Below, piece by piece: positions 5,780-6,663 of a DNA stretch of 6,663 nucleotides (position 1 is the stretch's first letter; each line of letters opens with the position of its first letter). Below the pieces are notes generated by a model. It made no database searches. It saw only the letters and a program-made list of their open reading frames with translations, and was not told the DNA's origin. The DNA lies in assembly GCA_947303535.1 (NCBI GenBank), contig CAMYYQ010000060.1, forward strand, positions 1 to 6,663, in the 5' to 3' direction. The position numbers and the translations under genes were made by a program. The DNA comes from an uncultured Ruminococcus sp. GTDB lineage: Bacteria; Bacillota_A; Clostridia; Oscillospirales; Ruminococcaceae.

Positions 5780-6663
5780 TCAGTTTTTTTCACTGACTAA
5801 TATAGAAATACGATTCTGCATCATTTTTGCAGCTTCCTCAGCAGTTGTTTCGCCGTAGAAGTATGCATTTGCTTCTTCTATGCAGATGCTCTTCACATCT
5901 GAGTTTATAGCATTATAAAGAGTATCACAGTTGAGGACATAACGTTCAAGTTTATCGCGTTCTTCCTTTGTGATAGGATATTCTGATTTCGGTAAGTCAG
6001 GATCCATAGTGGCTACTTCGATGCGATCGCCGTTAGAATCCCAGGCATACATTTTCGTTTTCTCGTCAAGTGCTTTTTCAAATTCTGTTTTCAGTGCCGG
6101 ATACTGGTAAGCAAACATACTGTTTTCGTTATTATAATCAAAGAACGTCTTGATGAATTCCCATGCACCTTCCTTTTGGGAACTTGTCTTGCTTATGGCA
6201 AATTCTCCTGAAAGCTCTATTTTTCCGCCCTTGCCGTTTGATGACGGATAGCCGACCAGGGTGTAATCATCTCCGCCGAAGGTTTCGTATTTCAGGAATG
6301 AATCATATCCTGCGCACTTGCAGAGAAGACTTTTATCCTGAGCGGTCCAGCTGAATTGTTCATCATAGAACTTATCCATTGCTTCATAATCATCTTCTGC
6401 ACAGGGCGGTTCTATCTTTTCAGCGAAACGGTTGCAGAATTTCAGCATATCAATGATAACGGTGTTCTGCGCTTGACTTGTCATAGAGGTCTGTCATTTC
6501 CTGCAAAGTCCAGTTTTCGTGATCCGCAAACTTTGACTTTACTGCCAGAGTACACATTGTGAATGAAGGAGCTATGCTGTAGAGATGACCGTCGCTGCTC
6601 TCCATAGCTTTCAGCAGATTTGGAAGAATGGTATCACGATTGATATCGGGATCATTTTCCATG
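5780..6663 (-). pseudogene. Broken, 5'-truncated extracellular solute-binding protein (ABC importer)
   Basis: When intact this would be the extracellular ligand-capturing lipoprotein of an ABC importer, probably for a sugar or oligosaccharide. The window edge cuts off its N-terminus. The upstream piece (6662 down to 6450) contains DGHLYSIAPSF and ENWTLQEMTDLYD, typical of large family-1-type solute-binding proteins, and then runs into a TGA at 6452-6450. The next frame carries on without loss of family character: IIDMLKFCNRF, LVGYPSSNGKGG, GEFAISKTSSQKEGAWEFIK, SEYPITKEERDKLE, and a C-terminal helix with TTAEEAAKMMQNRI, stopping at 5782-5780. Joining the pieces requires a +1 shift near 6455-6478. 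As I recall the family, about 40-50 residues normally separate the WTL.EM and LLKFCN motifs, while here there are roughly 15, so an internal deletion seems to accompany the shift. The ATG at 6484 is not a plausible gene start. A sequencing error could explain the shift but not the missing segment. Confidence 0.78.

Noticed and set aside
5659..5793. A 45-codon upstream extension of the xylanase frame
   Set aside because: It runs through the terminator hairpin and promoter and overlaps the end of the solute-binding-protein remnant; the signal peptide begins at 5658, behind AAGGAGT.
6450..6484. Programmed frameshift or re-initiation at ATG 6484 giving two real proteins
   Set aside because: The downstream piece begins mid-domain, there is no slippery site with a recoding structure, and the motif spacing indicates missing sequence; decay explains it better.

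Overview
The window looks like a cellulosome (accessory fibrolytic) locus from a rumen or gut Ruminococcus, most like R. flavefaciens. The evidence is three secreted proteins in a row that each end in a dockerin, a GH11-CBM22-dockerin xylanase of the type known from R. flavefaciens, consensus sigma-A promoters, strong AAGGAG ribosome binding sites and moderate GC. The species is inferred from protein style only; no marker gene is present.

Layout. Positions 1-139 (+) hold the last 45 codons of an unidentified gene. A hairpin at 196-229 ends the next gene. 246-2231 (-) encodes a 661-aa secreted protein with eleven 21-22-residue leucine-rich repeats, SLH-like repeats and a dockerin whose first calcium loop is degenerate. 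The 408-bp gap 2232-2639 is a divergent promoter region with one near-consensus promoter on each strand. 2640-4148 (+) encodes a 502-aa secreted dockerin protein; its catalytic-size region appears, by manual alignment, to be a very diverged GH11-like fold in which the acid/base glutamate is replaced by histidine. It converges on 4189-5658 (-), a clear GH11 endo-xylanase with CBM22 and dockerin. The two share a 24-bp perfect palindrome as a bidirectional terminator. 5716-5747 is a strong minus-strand terminator between the xylanase and a broken extracellular solute-binding-protein gene (5780 to the window edge, -) that carries a frameshift and an apparent internal deletion.

How the parts fit. 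The xylanase cuts xylan and its CBM22 holds it on the substrate. The dockerins should place all three secreted proteins on cohesin-bearing scaffoldins. The LRR/SLH protein may be an adhesin or surface component rather than an enzyme. The diverged GH11-like protein may be a non-catalytic binding component. The solute-binding protein, when intact, would have served an ABC importer, probably for sugars; it is transcriptionally separated from the xylanase and seems to be decaying.

I see no CRISPR array, tRNA, rRNA, transposase or origin. The main candidate for something undescribed is the 2640-4148 protein.
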